Positions 10,700 to 22,672 of a DNA stretch of 64,000 bases are shown here, piece after piece (position 1 is the stretch's first letter; each line of letters starts with the position of its first letter). Made by a program: the position numbers and the translations under genes. The notes under the pieces were generated by a model, which worked only from the letters and a program-made list of their open reading frames with translations, searched no databases and was not told the DNA's origin. Source of the stretch: Hevea brasiliensis (Eukaryota; Streptophyta; Magnoliopsida; Malpighiales; Euphorbiaceae); assembly GCF_030052815.1 (NCBI RefSeq), contig NC_079502.1, positions 36,386,050 to 36,450,049 on the forward strand, given 5' to 3'.

Positions 10700-11037
10700 A
10701 AAAGGAAGACTAAAGCTGATGGAGGCAAAGGAAAGTGTTTCCACTGCCAAAAGGATGGGCACTGGAAAAGGAACTACCCAGAGTATCTTGCTTCTATAAA
10801 GGACAAGAAGGATACACCTTCGGAAGGTATGTCCATATCTTGTTATTTAGATTCTGATGATACTCATAGTTCATCTACAGCTTGGATTTTAGATACTGGT
10901 GTAAGTTCTCACATTTCTAATGATATGCAGGAACTAGCAAACAGTAGCAGCTTGCGTTCTCAAGATATTAGAGTCCGGATTGGCAATGGCTCAACTGTTG
11001 AAGCTTTAGCCATAGGATCTAAATCTTTTTACATGTT
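10700..11037 (+). pseudogene. Copia-A1 zinc knuckle and protease (broken)
   Basis: In frame with gag after its TAG. A CCHC knuckle CFHCQKDGHWKRN has its last cysteine changed to tyrosine at 10775-10777 (Copia-A2 keeps Cys). An aspartic-protease active site reads WILDTGVSSH, where Copia-A2 has the standard DTGAS. Near 11035 a 10-bp deletion between short direct repeats (ACATGTTT), relative to Copia-A2, shifts the frame before integrase. Confidence 0.8.
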
Positions 11038-13011
11038 TTGTGTTTGGATAATATTTTATATGTACCTGATACTTTTAAGAACATCTTTTATATATCTAGT
11101 TTGACTAGAAATGGCTATGAATTTCAGTTCACAGATGATGTTTGCAATATTTATTTTGGAAATAAATATGTTGGTTCGGGTTATATGAATGATGGTCTTT
11201 ATTATTTGGATAATACTGACAAACACAAATTGAATGCAAGTGATCTAAAAGAATGCAATGCCATGGTGAAAACCAACTCAAGTACAAAATATATTTGGCA
11301 CTTAAAGTTATGTCATGTTGCAGAAGATAGGATTGCAAAATTGGAGAAAATGGGGATTCTATCCTCATTGGGCTCTAAGCCTACTCCAACTCGTGAATCT
11401 TGCCTTCAGGGCAAAATGACTAGATCACCCTTTGTTGGACAAGGGCTAAGAGATGAAAATATTTTGGAGCTAATACATAGTGATGTATGTGGTCCATTTA
11501 AAGAAATGGTTAGAGGGGGCTTTCATTATTTTATTTCCTTTACTGATGATAAATCAAGGTTTGGGTATTTGCATTTGATGAAATACAAACATGAATCTTT
11601 TAAAAAGTTCAAAGAATTTAAATCTGAAGTAGAAAATCAAATAGGAAAGAGTATTAAAGCTCTTCGATCAGATCATAGAGGTGAATATTTGAGTACTAAA
11701 TTTGATGAATACTTGAGAGAGCGTGGCATTGTTTCTCAGCTGACTCCTCCAGGAACGCCACAGCTGAATGGTGTATCTGAAAGGAGAAATCGTACCCTAT
11801 TGGATATGGTACGTAGTATGATGAGCTATACTGATATGCCAATCTTCTTTTGGGGATTTGCATTAGAATTAGCTTTGTATATTCTGAATAGGATTCCATC
11901 AAAATCAGTTTCTTCCACACCTTATGAGATATGGCATGGAAGAAAACCAAGTCTTAAGCATGTTAAGATTTGGGGTTGTCCAGCTTATATCAAAAAGCTG
12001 AACACTAATAAATTGGAGACCAGATCAGAAAAAGGTCGATTTGTTGGATATCCAAAAGATAGTTTTGGATATTATTTTTATTTGCCTACTTCACAAAAGG
12101 TTGTGATAAGTAGAGATGCCACATTTCTTGAACAACAGTTTGTTCAAAAAGGAGGCAAAGGAAGGCAAATAGAGTTAGAATTGGAGAATTCTGACCAACC
12201 AACAGATCAGATGGATATAGATCCATCTAGTCAACCTATACCCATTAATGAAACATCTACAACTGTTCCTCGTAGAACAACCAGGGTATCTCACCCACTA
12301 GTGAGATATGGTTTTCTTCATGAAGAAGAACAAGAGTTGTCTACTCATGAAGAAGTAGATCATGGAGATGATCCACTTACTTATGAAGAAGCTATATCAG
12401 ATATAGACTCTTCAAAATGGATTGATGCTATGAAATCCGAGATTGATTCCATGTATAAGAATCAAGTTTGGGATCTTGTTGACCCACCTGAAGGTAATGC
12501 ACCTATAGGGAATAAATGGGTTTTCAAGAAGAAAATTGGTTATGATGGAAAGGTAGAGACCTATAAGGCAAGGTTAGTAGTGAAAGGGTTTTGCCAAAGG
12601 CAAGGAATCGACTATGAGGAGACTTTCTCGCCTGTTACCATGCTTAAATCAATTAGGATTTTATTAGCAATAGCTGCATACTATGATTATGAGATTTGGC
12701 AGATGGATGTCAAAACAACTTTTCTCAATGGATACATTGAAGAAAACATTTTCATGGAACAACCTAGGGGTTTTGAATCCCAAGATGGTTCCAAGGTATG
12801 CAAGCTAAAGCGATCCATTTATGGGTTGAAACAAGCTTCGAGGAGTTGGAAAATCCGTTTTGATGAAGCCATTAAATCCTTTGGTTTTATCAAAAATGAG
12901 GATGAGCCATGTGTATATAAGAAGGTTAGTGACAGTGCTATCACTTTCCTTGTCTTATATGTGGATGACATACTGTTGATGGATAATGACACAGGAATGT
13001 TGAAAATATAA
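11038..13011 (+). pseudogene. pol: Copia-A1 integrase and reverse transcriptase (657 codons, frame broken at both ends)
   Basis: This is the largest open frame in the window. It opens with the GAG-pre-integrase HHCC region (WHLKLCH...ESCLQGKM; the first Cys of CESC is Arg here). The integrase core follows: Asp in HSDVCGPF (~residue 149), Asp in RSDHRGEY (~211) and Glu in GVSERRNR (~247), so the DD(35)E spacing is kept. After a variable linker comes the copia RT, with NKWVFKKK, QMDVKTTFLNGY, LKRSIYGLKQASR and the catalytic YVDD (~residues 640-643). A 1-bp deletion relative to Copia-A2 ends the frame at 13011. The first Met is internal, not a real start: the domain belongs to the gag-pol polyprotein. 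Confidence 0.9.
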
Positions 13012-13013
13012 AG

Positions 13014-13824
13014 GTGTGGTTGTCAAATACATTCTCCATGAAAGACTTAGGGGAGGCAACCTATATCCTTGGGATTCGCATCTATAGAGATAGAGCGAAA
13101 AGAATAATTGGTTTATCTCAAAGTCTATACTTTGAAAAGGTGTTAAAGAGGTTTAACATGCTTGATTCCAAGAGAGGATTGTTACCAGTGAGACATGGTA
13201 TCCACCTTTCTAAAGAGATGTCTCCAAAGACACCTGAAGAAAGAGATAAGATGGCCAGGATTCCATATGCTTCGGCTATTGGAAGTTTAATGTATGCAAT
13301 GTTGTGTACTAGGCCGGATATCGCATATCTTTATTAGTTTGACTAGCAGGTATCAATCCAATCCAGGTTTGGAACACTGGATAGCTGTCAAGAATATCCT
13401 TAAGTACTTGAGAAGAACTAAGGATTTATTCTTGATTTATGGAGGTGGAGACTTGCAATTGGATGGTTATACTGATTCTGATTTCCAATTAGATATCGAT
13501 GATAGAAAGTCTACCTCTGGACATGTGTTCTTTTGTAATGGAGGTACAGTCAGTTGGAAGAGTTCCAAACAGAGCACGACTGCAGATTCTACTACAGAGA
13601 CTGAGTATATTCTTTGCATCGAATCTTTGCAAAGAAAGCTGTTTGGATAAAGAAGTTCATGACAGAACTTACAGTAGTTCCTTCCATTGAGTCAGCAGTT
13701 CTACTACACTGTGACAACAATGGAGCAGTCATACAGACTAAGGAACCAAGGTCACACCAAAATCCAAACACATAGAAAGGCACTACCACATTATGAGAGA
13801 AATAGTTGGGCGAGGCGATGTAGC
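13014..13824 (+). pseudogene. pol: Copia-A1 end of RT and RNase H, 5' part (frameshifted, then interrupted)
   Basis: Frames at 13014-13337 and 13294-13650 continue RT (FSMKDLGEATYILGIRIYRD, IGSLMYAMLCTRPDIA) and RNase H (GYTDSDF, SWKSSKQSTTADSTTETEY). A shift near 13325 (CATATCTTTATTAG against CATATGCTGTTAG in Copia-A2) breaks the frame, and another lies near 13640. The RNase H acidic residues in YTDSDF and TETEY are visible. The coding sequence is cut at 13824 by the nested LTR array and resumes at 29046. Confidence 0.85.
13820..13824. repeat. Target-site duplication, left of bigLTR array
   Basis: GTAGC is repeated at 29046-29050. Copia-A2 has a single GTAGC at the same point of RNase H (about 46221), giving the empty site. 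Confidence 0.92.
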
Positions 13825-14567
13825 TGTAACACCCTCCCGGTAGCAACTCCGCACAGTCTACTGTTCCAGTGACCGGTGTCGGTCCAGACAGCTAGAACTT
13901 CTGGAAAAAAAATATTTAAACTAAAGTGAGGGACCATAATTAACTCAAATATTACTAAGAAATATTTAGTAAAAATTTTAGAAATAAAATACAACCAAGT
14001 CAAATGAGCCGGTGCCCAAGCGATGGGTAATCAGAGGTAAATTGCGGTTCTCGCAACGAGGAGCCCTAGACCTGGAGAAAAATTCATAAAATAATTTTTG
14101 GGACACTAGAGAAGGGTCATTGAGGTTCCTATGGCATTAGAATGCCAAGAAAATATTTAGAAAAATTTTTCAATCGGTACAGATAATTTTGACCTGTTAA
14201 GCCAAACCGAGGGCATTTTGGTCATTTCGACTTCAGAGACAATTTTTGGCCGACTTGTCCAGTTGAGTAAATAATTATTATGACATAAAATATGAATTAA
14301 TATTGATGAAAAATTAATTTGAAGTTAGTAGAAGAGAAAAGAAAAGAAAATACAATAAAATGCCAATTATGACATATTATGAGGTCATTTAAAATTGTCC
14401 ACCAATCACAATTAAGTAACCATTTGACTAATTAATAAAAGAGATAAATAAAGACCAAGGAAGACCAAAAACAAGCAGCCATCTTCTTCTTCAAAACGTG
14501 ATCCTCTCCTCCATAACCCTCCATGGAAGTTTTCTTTAATTACTTCCATTTTCCCATGAATTTGCAC

Positions 14568-14690
14568 TATAAAACCCTAAGTCCCTTCACTAAAAACTTG
14601 TCTCTACCTCTTGCGAAGTGTTTGGCAGCCTAGAAAGGGAAAGAAAGTGAAGATTAACTTAGGAAAATTCTGCCCTACAAGAGGTTAGTG
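14568..14690 (+). promoter_or_regulatory. TATA box and first exon-like segment of bigLTR LTR
   Basis: TATAAAA (14568-14574) sits in CACTATAAAACCCTAAG and is followed about 110 nt later by a splice-donor consensus at 14684 (GAG|GTTAGTG). The segment is essentially identical in the other three LTRs. This places transcription start about 0.77 kb into the LTR, leaving an R-U5 of about 2.7 kb. Confidence 0.5.
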
Positions 14691-14861
14691 CACATATATA
14701 CTTAAAACTCTTTAATCCCATGCTAGAGACTTGAAACAAGTATGAATTTGTAACTTAAATGAATAGAAGTTATGTGTATGTCCACCATGATTTTTGGCAG
14801 CCCTAAAGAAGGAACATGATTGAGTGTCTTGATGGACTTAGAGTGAACTAGAGAGTATGTT

Positions 14862-14864
<3 letters not shown>

Positions 14865-14904
<40 letters not shown>
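14865..14904. repeat. (AT)n microsatellite, 40 bp, LTR 1
   Basis: Uninterrupted AT dinucleotide run. The same locus in the other three LTRs is 74, 34 and 62 bp. Confidence 0.95.
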
Positions 14905-14907
<3 letters not shown>

Positions 14908-16730
14908 AGGAATGAAAGTGATTAATTAAGGTAGTTGTGAAAATTTATAATGGAAATTAGGGTTTTGAGGTGTGAAACTTGGATTTAGCTTATGAAATTG
15001 TGAAAGACCATTATAAGGGTCAATTAGTGACCATTTTAGGTAAGTTTACCACAATTTGGACTGAAATATAGCATGGCAAAGTGAATGTGTAGGCTGCCTA
15101 AGGACAGCAGTGAGTGAAATTTCATCCACTTGGACTGCCATATCTTTGGCTGTGTTGGTCCAATTGGTGTTTGGCAAATTGGACATGAAACTAGGCTTAT
15201 AATGGCACATTTTTGCTGAAGAAACCATGCCCAAAAGACCTAAGCAAGAGGACCAAAAGTTGGTCCCAATCCGGACACCCTGCAACAGCACCTGCAGAAA
15301 TGACCAAATGAACTGTTCATTTGGCCATAACTCACTGTAGATATGGTCAATTGACCTGAAAGTTTTATAGAAACAAATTAAGACATAGAAAAACAACTTT
15401 CATGAAGAAACTTACCCCAAATTATGGCCAGAACCTATTCAAACATGCACTCACAATCACTGTTCATGTTACTGTAGATATGGTCAATTCTGCAGTTTAG
15501 CAATCCGGCCAGTTGTGGTTTTTGGACCATATCTGGAGCTACAAAACTCCAAATGGAGTGATTCAAAAAAGGAAATTCAACTAGACAAAATAAGGAACAA
15601 CTTTCATGTTTACCATTTCCTCAAATTCCCACTACAATAGGGCTTAATGGAACAGTAAATTTGGGTCACAAAAACTGAAAATTCTGCCCTCTTGGTTTTA
15701 AGTTTGGAAATGGTATTTGTGACTTATTCCAACAAGTTTTAAATCCAAAATGTGGTATCTTTGAAAACTTAGGTTCAATAAATTTATTGTGTATGAAAAA
15801 TTCAACATTTTGGTTGACTAGTAAGGTGAATAGTAAACAAAATGACACATATTACATAAGTAATACAACTTGAAATATAAAATGTAATTAACACAAGTGG
15901 ATTGTTTAGAGTATAAATGAGATAAAGTTACCATTAGGATTTACGTCTTTGTTTCAAATAGGATTATAATACCTTGTACAAAAATTGGTACATGAGAGGT
16001 AATAACGTGAATACTAATTCATATAAATATTGTAACGATTAGATGAATCACATGGATGTGTAAATGGGTTAATTGCTCTAATCATGAGAGAAATGGAAAT
16101 ATTTCGATGTACAAATGGTACATGAAAATCGATTGATGTAAATTACAATTAACGTGAATCGTATGATGAATGCATAAATTATATAAAAATGAGATTTGAA
16201 GATTTATGCTTCTACTATAAATAAAATTAAAATACTATGAACGATAATTGGAACATAAAATGAAATAATAAACCTTATGAACATTTAATGATATTATGTG
16301 CCCTTGTATTGCCTAGACATGTGTGTCGGATTGGATAGTTTGGCATGGCAATAGAGTATTGTTTTAGCAGTACTTGAAAGGCTTTATGTTTGTATTCATG
16401 GCTTTATGCCCGTATTCATGGCTTTTATGCCCGTATTCATGGCTTTTATGCCCGATTATGTGATATCATGGCTTTTTAGCCATACTGACTGCATACATGG
16501 TTGACGTTCTGCGTCCCATGGTATGACGGCCCGAGGCACCGCGGTGTCCAGTGCCAACGACCCGTTATCCAGTCCAGTCGTCTAGTATAGGTTACATGGG
16601 CAACCAAAAGAATGAAAGTGGATAAAGTTAACGAAATAAATGATTATAACAAGTACAAAACAAGTAAAACATCGATACATTTGATGCACATTTATTTCTA
16701 TTATTTCTTTCTATTTTATTATTTGCACCA

Positions 16731-16767
16731 CTAAGCTTTATGCTTAGCGCGTCGCTTTTGCAACGCG
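16731..16767 (+). other. Paired hairpin, bigLTR LTR 1
   Basis: CTAAGC/GCTTAG closes a 5-nt loop, followed immediately by CGCGTCGC/GCAACGCG around TTTT. Equivalent sites are 20609-20645, 24504-24540 (closing pair lost by G to C) and 28413-28449. Confidence 0.6.
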
Positions 16768-17360
16768 TAGGTACTGAAGATTTGGACAGAGGGCTCAGTA
16801 GACCACAGATTGAGTAAGGCCGTTCACAGTTCTGCATAGTGTCTGTGTCACCTCACCGTCTGCAGTGCATTGGTAGGACACTAGGTGTCATTTTGGCATT
16901 CTGTATTAAATTTTGATTTTCTCATATGTAATTAAACTTGTGTAATGTATTTTGATGTTCATGTAAATAATGAGAATTGTGTTTGTAAATGGAAAAGTGA
17001 ATGTGTATCTGTAATTTATATATGATTATCACATGTGATGAATGATTGAGAAATGAATGGTTGAAAAATGTTGAGATTTTGATAAATGGAATTGAGATGA
17101 TTGAATATGAATATAGAAAGTGTTTTTCACAGGTTCCGAAGAACGGTTTTCTCCATTTTTAGCCGGTATTCACGGATTTTCTTTAAAATTTTCGGAACCT
17201 CAAATAAATAAAAATTTCGATAAATAGCTTAAAATGAATTATATTTCACAAGTTATATTCAAAATTATGATAAAAATTAATTAAGATAAAATAGAGTGCT
17301 CCGGCACACTGAGTGGCATTGCTTGCTCAGCTACACTGTAGTCGGGTAAGGGGTGTCACA

Positions 17361-17715
17361 TTTAGTGGTATCAGAGCACGGTTTAGGCGTTTCTGGGCCT
17401 AGATTGAGTCCATACCATGCATTGCATTTGTAAGAGTCGAGGTGACACTATTGCAGATCTGTATTTCCTGTTTATTTTAGGTTAAGATATGGAATAAGAG
17501 AGTGAAGAGACAATGAGATAGCGAATGGAGATGAGAAGGAGACTGTATTTAAGATGAAAAAGGATGAGTACATAACTGTTTGAGGATAGGATTGAGACTA
17601 AGGAGAAAGTGAAGTAGGATAACACGAAAAGGTGAAGAAATAAAGAGGTAGTAGCTCCTCGGCTATTTACATTGGGTAGATTTCGAGGGCGAAATTTAAA
17701 TTAGAGGGGAAGAGT
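17361..17715 (+). other. bigLTR internal region 1 (355 bp, non-coding)
   Basis: It starts TTTAGTGGTATCAGAGCACG with a PBS at 17366-17377 and ends with a polypurine tract AGAGGGGAAGAG at 17703-17714. The first ~100 nt match the leader of G1 after 5272. The sequence just before the PPT (GATTTCGAGGGCGAAATT) resembles the last codons of gypsy pol. No frame encodes a retroviral domain. The middle is purine-rich. Confidence 0.9.
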
Positions 17716-18743
17716 TGTAACACCCTCCCGGTAGCAACTCATACGATCTCTTTGTCGGTGACCGGTGTCGGTCCGGACAGCTAGAACTTCTGGAAAAAAA
17801 ATATTTAAACTAAAGTGAGGGACCATAATTAACTCAAATGTTACTAAGAAAAATTTAGTAAAAATTTTAGAAATAAAATACAACCAAGTCAAATGAGCCG
17901 GTGCCCAAGCGATGGGTAATCAGAGGTAAGTGCGGTTCTACGAGGAGCCCTAGACCAGAGAAAAATTCATAAAATAATTTTTGGGACACCAGAGAAGGGT
18001 TATTGAGGTTCCTATGGCATTAGAATGACACGAAAATATTTAGAAAAATTTTTCAATCAGTGCAGAGACAATTTTGACCCGTTAAGCCAAGCGGAGGGCA
18101 TTTTGGTCATTTCGCCTTGAGAGACGATTTTTGGACTTGTCCAGTTGAGTAAATAATTATTATGACATAAAATATGAATTAATGTTGATGAAAAATTAAT
18201 TTGAAGTTAGTAGAAGAGAAAAGAAAAGAAAATACAATAAAATGCCAATTATGACATATTATGAGGTCATTTAAAATTGTCCACCAATCACAATTAAGTA
18301 ACCATTTGACTAATTAATAAAAGAGATAATTAAAGACCAAGGAAGACCAAAAACAAGCAGCCATCTTCTTCTTTAAAACGTGATCCTCTCCTCCATAACC
18401 CTCCATGGAAGTTTTCTTTAATTACTTCCATTTTCCCATGAATTTGCACTATAAAACCCTAAGTCCCTTCACTAAAAACTTGTCTCTACCTCTTGCGAAG
18501 TGTTTGGCAGCCTAGAAAGGGAAAGAAAGTGAAGATTAACTTGGGAAAATTCTTCCCTACAAGAGGTTAGTGCACATATATACTTAAAACTCTTTAATCC
18601 CATGCTAGAGACTTGAAACAAGTATGAATTTGTAACTTAAATGAATAGAAGTTATGTGTATGTCCACCATGATTTTTGGCAGCCCTAAAGAAGGAACATG
18701 ATTGAGTGACTTGATGGACTTATAGTGAACTAGAGAGTATGTT

Positions 18744-18746
<3 letters not shown>

Positions 18747-18820
<74 letters not shown>
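18747..18820. repeat. (AT)n microsatellite, 74 bp, LTR 2
   Basis: Uninterrupted AT dinucleotide run, the longest of the four homologous loci. Confidence 0.95.
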
Positions 18821-18823
<3 letters not shown>

Positions 18824-20608
18824 AGGAATGAAAGTGATTAATTAAGGTAGTTGTGAAAATTTATAATGGAAATTAGGGTTTTGAGGTGTGAAGCTTGGAT
18901 TTAACTTATGAAATTGTGAAAGACCATTTTAGGTAAGTTTACCACAATTTGGACTGAAATATAGCATGGCAAAGTGAATGTGTAGGCTGCCTAAGGACAG
19001 TAGCAGAGTGACTGAAATTTCAGTCCACTTGGACTGCCATATCTTTGGCTGTTTTGGTCCAATTGGTGTTTGGATAATTGGACATGAAACTAGGCTTATA
19101 ATGGCACATTTTTTCTGAAGAAACCATGCCCAAAAGACCAAAGCAAGAGGACCAAAAGTTGGTCCCAATCCGGACACCCTGCAACAGCACCTGCAGAAAT
19201 GACCAAATGAAACTGTTCATTTGGCCATAACTCACTGTAGATATGGTCAATTGACCTGAAAGTTTTACAGAAACAAGTTAAGACATAGACAAACAACTTT
19301 CATGAAGAAACTTACCCCAAATTATGGCCAGAACCTATTCAAACATGCACTCACAATCACTGTTCATGTTACTGTAGATATGGTCAATTCTGCAGTTTGG
19401 CAATTCGGCCAGTTGTGGTTTTTGGACCATATCTGGAGCTACAAAACTCCAAATGGAGTGATTCAAAAAAGGAAATTCAACTAGACAAAATAAGGAAAAA
19501 CTTTCATGTTTACCATTTCCTCAAATTCCCACTGCAATAGGGCTTAATAGAATAGTAAAGTTGGGACACAAAAACTGAAAATTCTGCCCTCTTGGTTTTA
19601 AGTTTGGAAATGGTATTTGTGACTTATTCCAACAAGTTTTAAATGCAAAATGTGGTATCTTTGAGAACTTAGGTTCAATAAATTTATTGTGTATGAAAAA
19701 TTCAACATTTTGGTTGACTAGTAAGGTGAATAGTAAACAAAATGACACATATTACATAAGTAATACAACTTGAAATATAAAATGTAATTAACACAAATGG
19801 ATTGTTTAGAGTATAAATGAGATAAAGTTATCATTAGGATTTATGTCTTTGTTTCAAATAGGATTATAATACCTTATACAAAAATTGGTACATGAGAGGT
19901 AATAATGTGAATACTAATTCATATAAATATTGTAACGATTAGATGAATCACATGGATGTGTAAATGGGTTAATTGCTCTCATCATGAGAGAAATGGAAAT
20001 ATTTCGATGTACAAATGGTACATGAAAATCGATTGATGTAAATTACAATTAACGTGAATGGTATGATGAATGCATAAATTATATAAAAATGAGATTTGAA
20101 GATTTATGCTTCTACTATAAATAAAATTAAAATACTGTGAACGATAATTGGAACATAAAATGAAATAATAAAACTTATGAACATTTAATGATATTATGTG
20201 CCCTTGTATTGCCTAGACATGTGTGTCGGATTGGATAGTTTGGCATGCCAATAGGGTATTGTTTTAGCAGTACTGCGAAAGGCTTTATGCCCGTATTCAT
20301 GGCTTTATGCCCGTATTCATGGCTTTTATGCTCGATTATGTGATATCATGGCTTTTTAGCCATCGATCGTGATACATGGTTGACGCTCACGTCCCATGGT
20401 ATGACGACCGAGGCAATCGCGGTGTCCAAAGTGCCAACGACCGTTATCGATCAAATCGTCTAGTATAGGTTACTTGGGCAACCAAAAGAATGAAAGTGGA
20501 TAAAGTTAACGAAATAAATGATTATAACAAGTACTAAACAAGTAAAACATCGATACATTTGATGCACATTTATTTATGTTATTTCTTTCTATTTTATTAT
20601 TTGCACCA

Positions 20609-20645
20609 CTAAGCTTTATGCTTAGCGCGTCGCTTTTGCAACGCG
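20609..20645 (+). other. Paired hairpin, bigLTR LTR 2
   Basis: Same two stem-loops as at 16731-16767. Confidence 0.6.
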
Positions 20646-21241
20646 TAGGTACTGAAGATTTGGACAGAGGGCTCAGTAGACCACAGATTGAGTAAGGCCG
20701 TTCACAGTTCTGCATAGTGTCTGTGTCACCTCACCGTCTGCAGTGCATTGGTAGGACACTATGTGTCATTTTGGCATTCTGTATTAAATTTTGATTTTCT
20801 CATATGTAATTAAACTTGTGTAATGTATTTTGATGTTCATGTAAATAATGAGAATTGTGTTTCTAAATGGAAAAGTGAATGTGTACCTGTAATTTATATA
20901 TGATTATCGCATGTGATGAATGATTGAGAAATGAATGGTTGAAAAATGTTGAGATTTTGATAAATGGAATTGAGATGATTGAATATGAATATAGAAAGTG
21001 TTTTTCACAGGTTCCGAAGAACGGTTTTTTTCCATTTTTAGCCGGTATTCTGCCGGATTTTCTTTAAAATTTTCGGAACCTCAAATAAATAAAAATTTCG
21101 ATAAATAGCTTAAAATGAATTATATTTCACAAGTTATATTCAAAATTATGATAAAAATTAATTAAGATAAAATAGAGTGCTCCGGCACACTGAGTGGCAT
21201 TGCTTGCTCGGCTACACTGTAGTCGGGTAAGGGGTGTCACA

Positions 21242-21596
21242 TTTAGTGGTATCAGAGCACGGTTTAGGCGTTTCTGGGCCTAGATTGAGTCCATACCATG
21301 CATTGCATTTGTAAGAGTCGAGGTGACACTATTGCAGATCTGTATTTCCTGTTTATTTTAGGTTAAGATATGGAATAAGAGAGTGAAGAGACAATGAGAT
21401 AGCGAATGGAGATGAGAAGGAGACTGTATTTAAGATGAAAAAGGATGAGTACATAACTGTTTGAGGATAGGATTGAGACTAAGGAGAAAGTGAAGTAGGA
21501 TAACACGAAAAGGTGAAGAAATAAAGAGGTAGTAGCTCCTTGGCTATTTACATTGGGTAGATTTCGAGGACGAAATTTAAATTAGAGGGGAAGAGT
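21242..21596 (+). other. bigLTR internal region 2 (355 bp, non-coding)
   Basis: PBS TGGTATCAGAGC at 21247-21258 and PPT AGAGGGGAAGAG at 21584-21595. Length is identical to the other two interiors. Confidence 0.9.
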
Positions 21597-22632
21597 TGTA
21601 ACACCCTCCCGGTAGCAACTCCGCACAGTCTACTGTTCCGGTGACCGGTGTCGGTCTGGACAGCTAGAACTTCTGGAAAAAAATATTTAAACTAAAGTGA
21701 GGGACCATAATTAACTCAAATATTACTAAGAAAAATTTAGTAAAAATTTTAGAAATAAAATACAACCAAGTCAAATGAGCCGGTGCCCAAGCGATGGGTA
21801 ATCAGAGGTAAATTGCGGTTCTCGCAACGAGGAGACCTAGACCCGGAGAAAAATTCATAAAATAATTTTTGGGACACCAGAGAAGGGTCATTGAGGTTCC
21901 TATGGCATTAGAATGCCAAGAAAATATTTAGAAAAATTTTTCAATCGGTACAGACAATTTTGACCCGTTAAGCCAAACGGAGGGCATTTTGGTCATTTCG
22001 CCTTCAGAGACGATTTTTGGCCGACTTGTCCAGTTGAGTAAATAATTATTATGACATAAAATATGAATTAATGTTGATGAAAAATTAATTTGAAGTTAGT
22101 AGAAGAGAAAAGAAAAGAAAATACAATAAAATGCCAATTATGACATATTATGAGGTCATTTAAAATTGTCCACCAATCACAATTAAGTAACCATTTGACT
22201 AATTAATAAAAGAGATAAATAAAGACCAAGGAAGACCAAAAACAAGCAGCCATCTTCTTCTTCAAAACGTGATCCTCTCCTCCATAACCCTCCATGGAAG
22301 TTTTCTTTAATTACTTCCATTTTCCCATGAATTTGCACTATAAAACCCTAAGTCCCTTCACTAAAAACTTGTCTCTACCTCTTGCGAAGTGTTTGGCAGC
22401 CTAGAAAGGGAAAGAAAGTGAAGATTAACTTGGGAAAATTCTGCCCTACAAGAGGTTAGTGCACATATATACTTAAAACTCTTTAATCCCATGCTAGAGA
22501 CTTGAAACAAGTATGAATTTGTAACTTAAATGAATAGAAGTTATGTGTATGTCCACCATGATTTTTGGCAGCCCTAAAGAAGGAACATGATTGAGTGTCT
22601 TGATGGACTTAGAGTGAACTAGAGAGTATGTT

Positions 22633-22635
<3 letters not shown>

Positions 22636-22669
<34 letters not shown>
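22636..22669. repeat. (AT)n microsatellite, 34 bp, LTR 3
   Basis: Uninterrupted AT dinucleotide run, the shortest of the four homologous loci. Confidence 0.95.

Positions 22670-22672
<3 letters not shown>

Larger units (their letters stand above)
13825..17360 (+). repeat. bigLTR LTR 1 (3,536 bp)
   Basis: It begins TGTAACACCCTCCCGG and ends GGGGTGTCACA. A TATA box TATAAAA at 14568-14574 lies in a promoter-like setting, followed at 14684 by a donor-like GAG|GTTAGTG. Further landmarks are a (TA)n run at 14865-14904, a tandem repeat of GGCTTTATGCCCGTATTCAT near 16380-16460, the paired hairpin at 16731-16767, and an acceptor-like TTTTTCACAG|GTTCC at 17132. Short minus-strand frames (for example 15046-15396) recur in the LTRs but differ by stops and shifts, so they are not supported as genes. 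Confidence 0.93.
17716..21241 (+). repeat. bigLTR LTR 2 (3,526 bp)
   Basis: Same landmarks as LTR 1. Clustered differences from the other copies occur near 17737-17757, 17925-17955 and 20360-20460. An interval present in LTRs 1, 3 and 4 (the 'TATAAGGGTCAATTAGTGACC' stretch) is absent near 18924. Confidence 0.93.
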
